DNA of 33,103 bases from Candidatus Gastranaerophilales bacterium (GTDB lineage: Bacteria > Cyanobacteriota > Vampirovibrionia > Gastranaerophilales > Gastranaerophilaceae), in assembly GCA_944324255.1 (NCBI GenBank), contig CALUVM010000018.1:1-33103 (forward strand), given 5' to 3'. Below are positions 1 through 7,181 of the stretch, in pieces. Made by a program: the position numbers and the translations under genes. Numbering within the stretch: position 1 is the first letter of the stretch; the number at the start of each line of letters is the position of its first letter. The notes beneath the pieces are model-generated. The model saw only the letters and a program-made list of their open reading frames with translations. It was not told the DNA's origin and searched no databases.

Positions 1-77
1 GACGACACGAATGTTAGTGAGTTAGTCCGGATAGCGAGAACATTGAGCAAGCTTGAACCGTAGGTTCATTTGCGAAA
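1..77. repeat. 77-bp direct repeat, copy 1
   Basis: Bases 1-77 are repeated exactly at 1934-2010. The unit contains a small perfect hairpin, GAACC-GTA-GGTTC. Because copy 1 begins at the window edge, the repeat may extend further left. Sequence after the repeat differs between the two copies. No coding potential was recognised. It looks like a genome-specific intergenic repeat, or a duplication made by rearrangement. Confidence 0.9.
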
Positions 78-105
78 CTGTTCGAGCGTGGAGGAAATCC
101 AAGAT

Positions 106-121
106 AATCCCTCCTTCTCCG
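106..121 (+). repeat. tRNA-Ser 3'-end-like fragment, copy 1
   Basis: AATCCCTCCTTCTCCG matches the usual 3' end of a bacterial tRNA-Ser (T-loop end plus acceptor strand). No D arm, anticodon arm or matching 5' acceptor strand precedes it, so this is not a tRNA gene. The same 16 bases recur at 1834-1849. tRNA 3' ends are common recombination sites for integrating elements, so this may be an old attachment-site remnant; that is inference. Confidence 0.5.
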
Positions 122-128
122 AATAAAG

Positions 129-160
129 ACGGATATGGCTTTAGTCATATCCGTTTTTAT
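129..160 (+). terminator. Rho-independent terminator
   Basis: A 9-bp stem ACGGATATG / CATATCCGT with an 8-nt loop is followed by TTTTTATTTT. It would end transcription entering from the left edge, downstream of the tRNA-Ser-like fragment. Confidence 0.7.
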
Positions 161-220
161 TTTGTGTGAGAGGATGAGAAAACTCTTTTTTGAGGGTTGC
201 GCGAGCGAGCTGAGGCTGGA

Positions 221-258
221 GCATTTTGCATAATGCTGCAGGCATTATGGCAAAATGC
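221..258. repeat. Long imperfect palindrome
   Basis: Left arm 221-236 and right arm 242-258 pair over 16 bp with one bulged base around a 5-nt centre. The arms read GCATTTTGCATAATGC and GCATTATGGCAAAATGC. There is no T-run, so it is not an obvious terminator. It lies in a gene-free stretch of about 580 bp that otherwise holds only repeats and two terminator-like hairpins. Confidence 0.75.
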
Positions 259-290
259 GGAATTGCTGTAATTTCACGTCCAGATTGATT

Positions 291-498
291 TGTACGGATA
301 GATTGATATTTTTGGAAAGCCCGCTTTGTGTGGGCTTTTTTAGGTCGGAATTTTAAGTATTCCAAAAAAATCAAACTGCCGAACTGGACTTTTTTCGGAC
401 TGTACGGATAGATTGAGATTTTCTTAATATAGCTGAATTACGCACCAATTTTGAAGTGTACGGATAAAATGATTATTTTGGTAAAGTCCAGTTCCGCA
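291..498. repeat. Decayed repeat cluster (TGTACGGATA x3 plus an inverted pair)
   Basis: TGTACGGATA occurs at 291-300, 401-410 and 457-466; the first two copies are each followed by GATTGA. An inverted pair, TGCCGAACTGGACTTT (377-392) and AAAGTCCAGTTCCGCA (483-498), matches with one mismatch. No reading frame here looks real. This reads as overlapping remnants of a repeat family in the gene-free region before the orphan gene. Confidence 0.6.
316..341 (+). terminator. Terminator-like hairpin
   Basis: AAAGCCC and GGGCTTTTTT form a stem around a 9-nt loop and end in a T-run, inside the gene-free stretch. The gene it served, if any, is not visible, so it may be a relic. Confidence 0.55.
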
Positions 499-580
499 AT
501 TTTTATAAATATTTAGAACAAAGTCAAAATTTTATGATTGAGTTTTTCTATTTTAGAATAATGTCGTATTTAAAACATTT

Positions 581-1660
581 TTATACGATAGGGCCTTTTA
601 ATGCTTTATATAAACTTAAAACATCAGGATGAAATGTCTGCCCATTAACTAATCCAGAATATACTTCTGCAACAAATTCAAAAGGTTGTTTTCCTGAATA
701 TCCTGATACACGGGAACAAACTTCCTGTATTTTTTCATTATTTTGCCATTCAAGCAATTTTTGTTGAGATGAGAAATTTTGGTATATATCATCTGATATT
801 AATTTATTATGATTAATATGCCCTAACTCATGATGAAACACATAATTTGGAGTTGTAATTAAAGCAGTATTCTCAGGTATAACTACTCGTTTCCCAACAT
901 CAGGATACTTTTGAAAAATATCCTTAAGGTACTTATACTGTTCTTGAGTTGTCATTTTAGCAACTTCAGTTCTTGTTTTATACATCCCGCAACTTTTTAA
1001 AATATTTGCATTTTCTCCAGTTTTCATAATATTTTCCAACATGACCATAGGATGATTCCTTGCTTGATTAGTCAAATTAGCATAGTAGTTCATACTTGTA
1101 CGATGAAATTTAAATTTATAATCTATAGGCCAGTTTTTATTATATTCATTTAATCTTTTTTCAAAAATTTCACTTTTAGTATTTCTAAGAAAATCTGCTA
1201 TTTTATATTTTCCGTTCTTATCTCTAGTAATTAAACCTAAATCCATAAAACTTTTTAAATTTTCTTGAATATTACTATCTATATTTTCAAAATAATCTCT
1301 ATTTACATGTAAAACATTATCTCGAGAAACATTTACAACACCTTGTTTTCTGATTCCTCCATTTCTACAGTATTCAAACCGGATTTCTTTAGGGAGTTCT
1401 GCTTTCCCTTTTGTTTTTCCTAACAAATCATACATTGCATTCTTTAACATATCCAATATAGGCCGTTCCTCTTCTTTTACTCCTTTAACGGATATTTTAT
1501 TTATTCTATCCAGATACGTTTTATTAGTTCGTGAAATTACTTGTGAAACAGTTTGTGCTGAATGCAAAATAGTATTACTTGCATTGCTATTTTGGGTTAC
1601 AGATGATAAATGTTTAACAACAGTTTTCCCAACATTTAATATAGAATCTATTCTTACCAT
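581..1660 (-). CDS. Orphan HExxH (zincin-like) protein
   Basis: A 359-residue protein of no family I can name. Near the C-terminus HELGH (277-281) is an HExxH zinc motif. About 50 residues later the segment FVAEVYSGL supplies Glu332, a plausible third zinc ligand as in gluzincin metallopeptidases. The N-terminal 270 residues are polar and lysine/asparagine-rich with no signal peptide or membrane segment, so a cytosolic protein, or one exported by another route, is expected. The ATG is preceded by AGGGG about 10 nt upstream. The gene is more AT-rich than its neighbours and stands alone between tRNA-Ser-like fragments and 77-bp repeats, which suggests acquisition. Peptidase activity is inferred from the motif only; a toxin-like effector is an alternative. 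Confidence 0.65.
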   Translation of the reverse strand: MVRIDSILNVGKTVVKHLSSVTQNSNASNTILHSAQTVSQVISRTNKTYLDRINKISVKGVKEEERPILDMLKNAMYDLLGKTKGKAELPKEIRFEYCRNGGIRKQGVVNVSRDNVLHVNRDYFENIDSNIQENLKSFMDLGLITRDKNGKYKIADFLRNTKSEIFEKRLNEYNKNWPIDYKFKFHRTSMNYYANLTNQARNHPMVMLENIMKTGENANILKSCGMYKTRTEVAKMTTQEQYKYLKDIFQKYPDVGKRVVIPENTALITTPNYVFHHELGHINHNKLISDDIYQNFSSQQKLLEWQNNEKIQEVCSRVSGYSGKQPFEFVAEVYSGLVNGQTFHPDVLSLYKALKGPIV

Positions 1661-1833
1661 AAATCTATTTCCCCTATTTTCCCCTGATATTTATATAAAG
1701 TAAGTTATTAGAAATAAATTGACTATTTGTTACAAAAAATTAAAGATGGCGAAAAAAATCAAAATATATGTAAAATAAAATCAAACCATGTGTCTTTTTA
1801 CAATTGCCGTTAAATGCGAGCGAGCAAGAGACG

Positions 1834-1849
1834 AATCCCTCCTTCTCCG
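1834..1849 (+). repeat. tRNA-Ser 3'-end-like fragment, copy 2
   Basis: The same 16 bases as at 106-121, here preceded by ACG so that the match to a tRNA-Ser 3' end extends to CGAATCCCTCCTTCTCCG. Again no tRNA body precedes it. With copy 1 it brackets a 1.7-kb segment holding only the orphan HExxH gene. The rest of the 1661-2101 gap contains the second 77-bp repeat and AT-rich sequence with no gene. Confidence 0.5.
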
Positions 1850-1933
1850 GATTTTTTGTGTGTTTATAAAACGAAAGAGGGATGAGAGCCCTCACCGACA
1901 GAGTCGGTCAGGGTTCAAGCGGATTTCCGTACG

Positions 1934-2010
1934 GACGACACGAATGTTAGTGAGTTAGTCCGGATAGCGAGAACATTGAGCAAGCTTGAACCGTAGGTTC
2001 ATTTGCGAAA
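1934..2010. repeat. 77-bp direct repeat, copy 2
   Basis: An exact copy of bases 1-77. In this copy the upstream sequence is visible and contains further short inverted repeats (for example CCGAC-AGA-GTCGG). The copy ends about 90 bp before the next gene. Confidence 0.9.
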
Positions 2011-2101
2011 ATATTCTTAACCAAATGTTACATATTAGCAATTATTCTCAAAAAAATGTTTTTATATAATAGTAGAATTCTATTTTTAGGCAAGTGTAGC
2101 A

Positions 2102-2953
2102 GTGACAAGAATATCAAATAATATGTACAATTATGACGGGTATGTCTATGTCCCGAGAAGCAAGGATGATGCAACAACAGGCTTTATTCTGGCATCACTG
2201 GCTTCTTCCGCTATTATGGGAACTTTGCCTTTATTCAACAAACCGTTTATTAAACAGATGAAAAAAGAGCATTTAAACAATCACCTGTACAGGGATTCCC
2301 TGTTTAAATCTCTTGACATTTCCGGACTTAAAGAAAAGGGAGTAGAAATTATACACACACAATTCAGTGATGCAGACCTGCTAGCTAAAGACGCAAAGCA
2401 AATTATTGACAGAGATATAAAAGCCGGATTGAATGCCTGCTATATCCCGACACAAAAAATAGTTAAGCTCAATACGGAAAAAGCAGCGATTTCCGGTTTC
2501 CACGAGCTCGGTCATGCCATGAACAACCTTAAAGGGAAGCTCTCGAACCTGCTCCAGAAATGCAGATATCCCGGATACAGCTTAGCAGCCCTGATGGGTA
2601 CAGTTGCATTATTCTCTACACCTAAGCCTAAAGATGCACCAAAAGATTTTAATGATTATATAAGAGATAATTGCGGCAAAATTGCTTTTATCGGAATGCT
2701 TCCGACAGTCGCAGAGGAAGCCCTCGCAAGCCACAGAGGGATAAAACTTGCTAGAAAAAGCGGACTTGCTGAACCGTTAGTAAAAAATCTTAAAAAATTC
2801 TACGGAAAAGCTCTTCTTACATACACAGGAAATGCTATCGCAACAGGACTTGCCGTATTTGCTGCAGCTAAAATTACAGAACATTTTACAAGACCTAAGA
2901 AAGTTAGTTTGCAATCTCCTTTAATACAGCCTCGTTTTTATCAAGAAGGGTAA
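2102..2953 (+). CDS. Membrane protein with HExxH motif (putative metallopeptidase)
   Basis: 283 residues. HELGH lies at 134-138 and VAEEALASHRG (203-213) could supply a third metal ligand (Glu205 or Glu206), so a membrane-associated zinc peptidase is plausible. Hydrophobic segments fall at about 27-45, 159-173 and 239-258; the catalytic motif lies between the first two. The GTG start has no clear ribosome-binding site, and an in-frame ATG at 2123 is the alternative. It shares the HELGH core with the gene at 581-1660 but little else, so the two are not simple duplicates. Its last 50 bp overlap the convergent gene at 2904-3890. Family unknown; function inferred from the motif. Confidence 0.65.
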   Translation: MTRISNNMYNYDGYVYVPRSKDDATTGFILASLASSAIMGTLPLFNKPFIKQMKKEHLNNHLYRDSLFKSLDISGLKEKGVEIIHTQFSDADLLAKDAKQIIDRDIKAGLNACYIPTQKIVKLNTEKAAISGFHELGHAMNNLKGKLSNLLQKCRYPGYSLAALMGTVALFSTPKPKDAPKDFNDYIRDNCGKIAFIGMLPTVAEEALASHRGIKLARKSGLAEPLVKNLKKFYGKALLTYTGNAIATGLAVFAAAKITEHFTRPKKVSLQSPLIQPRFYQEG

Positions 2954-3890
2954 TAGCTTTTCGTTCTCCGTTTTCGTAAACGGCTTTTAAGATGTTTACA
3001 AGTTCGTAATTACTGTTATAAACACTTTCCTTAGTCTTAACTCCATCTGTATATTCGCTCATAACACTAATACCCTCTTGAGGGGTATAATAAGTAAATC
3101 TCGTAATATTTGCACCGTCATAGTTTATAGATACGCTCATTTTTGTGTTACCGTTCTCATCGTAGAACACATGTTCTTTAAGATAATTTGTATCACTTTC
3201 CAGAGTTTCTCTAAGAACCGAAACAGTTTTACCTTTAGAATTTTTCATCTCATATTTAATATCAGCATCAGAAGAATAATTCCAAACCTCCGTAAACATT
3301 GCTTTTCCGTTTTCATCACGTTTAATATGTTTTAAAGGTTTATATGGTTCTGCAGATTTATCAAATTTCCAATCGTCTTTATCTATGCTGTCAGTAACAG
3401 CAAGAGCAGTTTCGCCATCCTCGCCGGAATAACCGGCAAAGTAGCAATGAAGCGTTCCGTCCGGATTAATTTCCGCAAATTCTAAATCATGTCTGCTGTA
3501 TGTATTTTCACTATTTACAGGATTTTGAAGAATTATAAAGATTTTCCCGTCTTTCATCTTTAGAAGATAAAATCCCTGAGCTTTCTCAAGAAGCTCATCA
3601 ACAGTACTTTTAATATTCTCCGGAAGTTCAGAGATTTCCATAATGGAAATCAATGGCAAATCATACGGAGTTTGTGAATATAGATCATAATTCTTCTTAA
3701 TAGGGATAACAGGTTTCAGAACTTGTTTCGGTTCGGGTTTCGCTTCCTCTTTTTGTTTCACAGGTTCAGGAATTTGTTTTTCAACAACAGGCTTAGGTTT
3801 CTCTTCTTTAAAAGTATTATATTTAAAATAATACCAGCCCGCCAGAGAAAGTGCGATTATAATAATTAAACCTGCTATTTTCTTACTCAT
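2904..3890 (-). CDS. Membrane-anchored protein of unknown function
   Basis: 328 residues. One N-terminal membrane segment (about 5-22) is followed by a Lys/Pro/Glu-rich stretch to about residue 66, typical of a flexible linker outside the membrane, and then a folded C-terminal region. The latter has repeated strand patterns of the type YDENGNTKMSVSINY and DENGKAMFTEVWNY, resembling beta-repeat surface proteins such as MORN- or YD-like repeats; no named domain can be assigned. There is no lipobox cysteine. It is transcribed alone. A near-consensus promoter places the predicted transcript start on the A of the ATG, and no Shine-Dalgarno sequence is present, so the mRNA is probably leaderless. 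The 3' end overlaps the opposing gene by 50 bp. Confidence 0.7.
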   Translation of the reverse strand: MSKKIAGLIIIIALSLAGWYYFKYNTFKEEKPKPVVEKQIPEPVKQKEEAKPEPKQVLKPVIPIKKNYDLYSQTPYDLPLISIMEISELPENIKSTVDELLEKAQGFYLLKMKDGKIFIILQNPVNSENTYSRHDLEFAEINPDGTLHCYFAGYSGEDGETALAVTDSIDKDDWKFDKSAEPYKPLKHIKRDENGKAMFTEVWNYSSDADIKYEMKNSKGKTVSVLRETLESDTNYLKEHVFYDENGNTKMSVSINYDGANITRFTYYTPQEGISVMSEYTDGVKTKESVYNSNYELVNILKAVYENGERKAITLLDKNEAVLKEIAN

Positions 3891-3896
3891 AGTTAC

Positions 3897-3924
3897 ATTA
3901 TAATACCTTTCTAAAATGTGACAA
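3897..3924 (-). promoter_or_regulatory. Promoter giving a predicted leaderless mRNA
   Basis: On the - strand, TTGTCA (3924-3919), a 16-bp spacer and TATAAT (3902-3897) form a near-consensus sigma-70-type promoter. The -10 box ends 6 nt before the ATG at 3890, so the usual start point falls on the first base of the start codon. Confidence 0.6.
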
Positions 3925-3972
3925 TATAATATTTACAAAGTTTAATTTTTCATTTATTGCAAACCTTTTTCA

Positions 3973-3981
3973 TGGTAAAAT
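3973..3981 (+). promoter_or_regulatory. Extended -10 element of nanE
   Basis: TGGTAAAAT is an extended -10 motif (TGn plus a near-consensus hexamer). It ends 7 nt before the nanE ATG and no Shine-Dalgarno sequence lies between, so the message may be leaderless. No good -35 box is visible, as is usual for extended -10 promoters. Confidence 0.4.
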
Positions 3982-3988
3982 TCAGAAC

Positions 3989-4672
3989 ATGGATATGGAT
4001 GTTTTAAGAAAATTAAAGGGAGAAATTGTTGTGTCATCTCAGGCTGCACCTGATGAACCTCTTTATAAGGAAGAGTGTATGCTTGCAATGATGCAGTCTG
4101 TAGTTAACGGCGGCGCCGGAGGTTTGCGTGTTGCCGGAGCAAGAGATGTCAAAAATGCGAAAAAACATTTTCATATTCCTGTTATAGGTCTTACCAAACC
4201 TGAAAAACTCCCTGAAAACTGGAAAAGCGTAGTGTATATAACTCCGACACTTAAAGAAGTTAATGAACTTATTCAAGCGGAAGCTGATATTATAGCTTTT
4301 GATGCTACTTTAAGGAAAAGAGAAAATACTATTGAAGAGATGATTTTAGTCATTCACAACTCTAATAAACTTGCAATGGCTGATATTTCGACATTGGAAG
4401 AAGGAATAAATGCAGCAAATCTTGGTGCTGATATAATTTCAACCACTCTTGCCGGTTATACCGAACAATCCGGAGAACCGACAGAAGGACCTGATTTTGA
4501 GCTCCTTGAAAGACTGGTTAAATCCGTATCCAAACCCGTTATTCTTGAAGGCAGAATATGGGAGCCGAAAGAAGTTAAAAAAGCGTTTGAACTCGGGGCA
4601 TACTGTGTTGTAATAGGTTCTGCAATTACAAGACCTCAGCTTATTACAAAAAGATTTCTGGAAGGAAAATAA
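3989..4672 (+). CDS. nanE: N-acetylmannosamine-6-phosphate 2-epimerase
   Basis: A TIM-barrel enzyme that converts ManNAc-6-phosphate to GlcNAc-6-phosphate in sialic acid and ManNAc catabolism (cytosol). At 227 residues it is the usual NanE length. Recognisable segments are GEIVVSSQAAPDEPL (11-25), GGAGGLRVAGARDV (41-54), PVIGLTK ending in Lys70 (the likely catalytic-site lysine), ADIIAFDAT (99-107), MADISTLEEG and, near the end, the phosphate-binding GAYCVVIGSAITRP. A second in-frame ATG lies two codons downstream; neither start has a Shine-Dalgarno sequence. The kinase expected to act just before it in the pathway follows 5 nt downstream. The sialate lyase (NanA) is not in the window. Confidence 0.93.
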   Translation: MDMDVLRKLKGEIVVSSQAAPDEPLYKEECMLAMMQSVVNGGAGGLRVAGARDVKNAKKHFHIPVIGLTKPEKLPENWKSVVYITPTLKEVNELIQAEADIIAFDATLRKRENTIEEMILVIHNSNKLAMADISTLEEGINAANLGADIISTTLAGYTEQSGEPTEGPDFELLERLVKSVSKPVILEGRIWEPKEVKKAFELGAYCVVIGSAITRPQLITKRFLEGK

Positions 4673-4677
4673 GAAAG

Positions 4678-5553
4678 ATGAAAAAAGCTCTTGCATTTGA
4701 CATAGGCGGAACCAAAATATACAGCACCATAATTGATGAGAAGGGTGAAATAATATCGGAAATTGATAAATTTTCCACCCCCAAAACCCTTGACGGAATA
4801 AAAGATGTACTAAAAAAACAAGTTTCCAAATACGAAGATAAAGTTGATTTAATTACAATTGCAACAGCAGGAGCTGTAAACAATGAGAATACCGCTGTTA
4901 TAGGTTCTACAGGAAACCTTGTAAAAGGGTATTTTACTCTCGATTTTCAAAAACTCAGCAGCAAAAAAGTCTTTGTAGAAAACGATGCTAATTGTGCAGC
5001 CTGGGCAGAGTATAAAATCGGAGCTTCCAGAGGTACAGCCGTTTCTGTTATGCTGACTTTAGGCACAGGAGTAGGCGGCGGAATAATTATTAATAACAAG
5101 CTTCTCAAAGGAAAATCCGGAGCCGCCGGAGAAATGCACTTTAAAATGTATCCCGATAAACGCCGTAAGTGCACATGCGGGAGTTATGACTGCTTTGAGA
5201 TATACGCATCCGGTACAGCCTTAAAACTTGATGCTGAAGAAGCATTAAAAACACAAGATGTAACTACTTATGACGTTATTGACGGACTAAAAAGCGGTGA
5301 TAAAAAGATGACGGAGATATTTAACCGCTGGCAAAATGATATTATTGTTGGAATTAAAGGACTTACAAATCTTTTTGACCCTGATTGTGTTGTCCTCTCA
5401 GGCTCAATGGCGCAGTTTGTCGACATCAAAAAGATTGAAAAAGAGGTTAATGAAGACTTAGTTGTCTCTCCGACATCAATAAGACTTGCTACTGCCGGAA
5501 ACTATTCAGGAATGATAGGAGCGGCACTTCTGGGTATGGAGATAAACGGGTAA
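4678..5553 (+). CDS. nanK: ROK-family sugar kinase, probably N-acetylmannosamine kinase
   Basis: 291 residues of the ROK fold. The ATP-phosphate motif DIGGTK is at 8-13, the catalytic Asp103 is in ENDAN, the glycine-rich LGTGVGGGI is at 128-136, and the ROK zinc site is formed by His154 (GEMHF) with CTCGSYDC cysteines 165, 167 and 172. ROK kinases phosphorylate glucose, fructose, GlcNAc or ManNAc; the tight pairing with nanE (5-nt gap) makes ManNAc the best guess, feeding the epimerase. Glucokinase is the main alternative. It is cotranscribed with nanE and with the small gene that starts 2 nt after its stop. Confidence 0.85.
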   Translation: MKKALAFDIGGTKIYSTIIDEKGEIISEIDKFSTPKTLDGIKDVLKKQVSKYEDKVDLITIATAGAVNNENTAVIGSTGNLVKGYFTLDFQKLSSKKVFVENDANCAAWAEYKIGASRGTAVSVMLTLGTGVGGGIIINNKLLKGKSGAAGEMHFKMYPDKRRKCTCGSYDCFEIYASGTALKLDAEEALKTQDVTTYDVIDGLKSGDKKMTEIFNRWQNDIIVGIKGLTNLFDPDCVVLSGSMAQFVDIKKIEKEVNEDLVVSPTSIRLATAGNYSGMIGAALLGMEING

Positions 5554-5555
5554 GC

Positions 5556-5771
5556 ATGGGAAAAGCAAAAAGAAGAAGCCTAAAACATATAGTTAATGAT
5601 AAATTTCAATATATGACAAGAGAATCGGCTCTTGATTCAGTCATTAAAAACATGGATAATAAAAATGAAGTTATTGATACAATAACTCTATTCGGATTCA
5701 CCGCAGAAGAAATGCTTGAAGCAGGTGCCGCTTATGAAGATGTTATGGCATTCGGCGGTCTGGTAAGTTAG
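5556..5771 (+). CDS. Small conserved-looking protein of unknown function
   Basis: 71 residues with a basic N-terminus (GKAKRRSLKH) and an acidic, helical-looking C-terminal half. No membrane segment, metal site or named domain was seen. It starts 2 nt after the kinase stop and ends 15 nt before glyA, so it is part of the nanE-nanK-glyA transcription unit, and its codon use is like its neighbours. A real gene is likely because the spacing is tight and the frame fills the interval exactly. Function unknown. Confidence 0.65.
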   Translation: MGKAKRRSLKHIVNDKFQYMTRESALDSVIKNMDNKNEVIDTITLFGFTAEEMLEAGAAYEDVMAFGGLVS

Positions 5772-5786
5772 GAGAGGGGGAGCAAA

Positions 5787-7028
5787 ATGAATTTAGATAA
5801 AGTAAGAGCAGAAGATATAGAAGTTGCTGAGTGTATTGAAGAAGAACTTAAACGCCAGCAAACAACAATTGAACTTATTGCAAGTGAAAACTTTACATCA
5901 GAAGCAGTTATGCAGGCTTGCGGAACAGTGTTAACAAACAAATATGCGGAAGGCAAGCCTCACAAACGTTACTATAACGGATGTGAAGTTGTTGACAAGA
6001 TTGAAGAGCTTGCACAAAAAAGAGCCTGCAAACTTTTTGGAATGGCTCACGCTAATGTTCAGCCGCATTCAGGGGCTCAGGCAAACATGGCTGTATTTAT
6101 GGCTCTTTTAAAACCGGGAGATAGAGTCCTCGGAATGGATTTATCAAACGGCGGACACCTGAGTCACGGCTCACCGGTTAATTTCTCCGGAATGTATTTT
6201 GATGTAAAAAGCTACGGTATTGACTCAGAAGGAAGAATTGATTACGAAAACGTACGGCAAATGGCTCTTGAACATAAGCCAAAACTTATTATCTGCGGTG
6301 CAAGTAACTATTCAAAGATTATTGATTTTAAAAAATTCCGTGAAATTGCAGACGAAGTCGGCGCATACTTATTAGCAGATATTGCACATATAGCAGGTCT
6401 GGTAGCAGGCGGAGTTCACCCGTCACCGGCAGGATATGCCCAGTTTGTAACCACAACCACACATAAAACCTTAAGAGGTCCGAGAGGCGGAATTATTATG
6501 TGTGACGAAGAGTTTGCACAAATAATTGATAAGGCTGTATTCCCCGGAACTCAGGGCGGACCTTTGGAGCATATTATTGCAGGTAAAGCCGTAGCGCTCA
6601 AAGAAGCTCTATCAGATGAGTTTAAGGAATATGCAGCTCAAATAGTTAAGAATGCAAAAGCCATGAATCAGGGGCTTTTGGATAACGGAATGGATGTTGT
6701 AGGCGGTATGACCGAAAACCATCTTATGACTCTTGATTTAAGAAAAACCGGTAAAACCGGTAAAGATATGGCAAATGTACTTGAGAGAGTCGGAATTACG
6801 GCTAACAAAAATACAGTTCCAAACGACCCTCAGAGTCCGTTTGTTACAAGCGGTATCAGACTGGGTGCTGCCGCTGTTACAACCAGAGGTTTTAAAGAAG
6901 AAGATATGAAAGAAGTCGCAAGAATTATATCTGAAGCTATTAAAAACTCTGATAATGAAGCTGTTTTAGAAAGTTTAAGAGCTGATTCGCTTAAGCTTTG
7001 CGAGAAACATCCGTTGTACAGGGGGTAA
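5787..7028 (+). CDS. glyA: Serine hydroxymethyltransferase
   Basis: A PLP enzyme that interconverts serine and glycine while loading one-carbon units onto tetrahydrofolate. 413 residues, the standard bacterial length. Family hallmarks: [10 protein letters not shown] (29-38), [13 protein letters not shown] (51-63), [10 protein letters not shown] (94-103), ADIAHIAGL with Asp198 and His201, and [11 protein letters not shown] with Lys227 as the PLP Schiff-base lysine. The ATG has an excellent ribosome-binding site (GGAGAGGGGGAG). It closes the nan cluster unit. The 153 bp after it hold a palindromic repeat rather than a gene. Confidence 0.97.
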   Translation: MNLDKVRAEDIEVAECIEEELKRQQTTIELIASENFTSEAVMQACGTVLTNKYAEGKPHKRYYNGCEVVDKIEELAQKRACKLFGMAHANVQPHSGAQANMAVFMALLKPGDRVLGMDLSNGGHLSHGSPVNFSGMYFDVKSYGIDSEGRIDYENVRQMALEHKPKLIICGASNYSKIIDFKKFREIADEVGAYLLADIAHIAGLVAGGVHPSPAGYAQFVTTTTHKTLRGPRGGIIMCDEEFAQIIDKAVFPGTQGGPLEHIIAGKAVALKEALSDEFKEYAAQIVKNAKAMNQGLLDNGMDVVGGMTENHLMTLDLRKTGKTGKDMANVLERVGITANKNTVPNDPQSPFVTSGIRLGAAAVTTRGFKEEDMKEVARIISEAIKNSDNEAVLESLRADSLKLCEKHPLYRG

Positions 7029-7066
7029 AAGGAAAGGGACATTATATCTAAAAGAAATTACTAAAA

Positions 7067-7152
7067 TGTCATCCCGAACTTGTATCGGGAACTTACCAGA
7101 AAACAACTATAACGCCAAATTGGTAAGATGCTGAATCAAGTTCAGCATGACA
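7067..7152. repeat. Palindromic intergenic repeat (MITE-like), copy 1
   Basis: An 86-bp element with imperfect terminal inverted repeats (TGTCATCCCGAACTT at one end, AAGTTCAGCATGACA at the other). Three successive internal hairpins are visible: TCCCGA/TCGGGA (7072-7090), CTTACCA/TGGTAAG (7092-7127) and TGCTGAA/TTCAGCA (7129-7147). It has no coding capacity and resembles the TGTCAT...ATGACA repeats that litter many genomes. Its first 22 bases, counted from 7060, recur at 22296. Confidence 0.75.
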
Positions 7153-7181
7153 AAGTAATCTATCATGGACAGTAATGCCTA

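Noticed and set aside
31-121. Intact tRNA-Ser gene
   Set aside because: Only the 3' strand matches. No 5' acceptor strand, D arm, anticodon arm or T stem-loop could be folded.
141-374. 77-codon - strand frame
   Set aside because: It runs through a palindrome and terminator hairpins in repeat DNA, with biased composition and no protein-like pattern.
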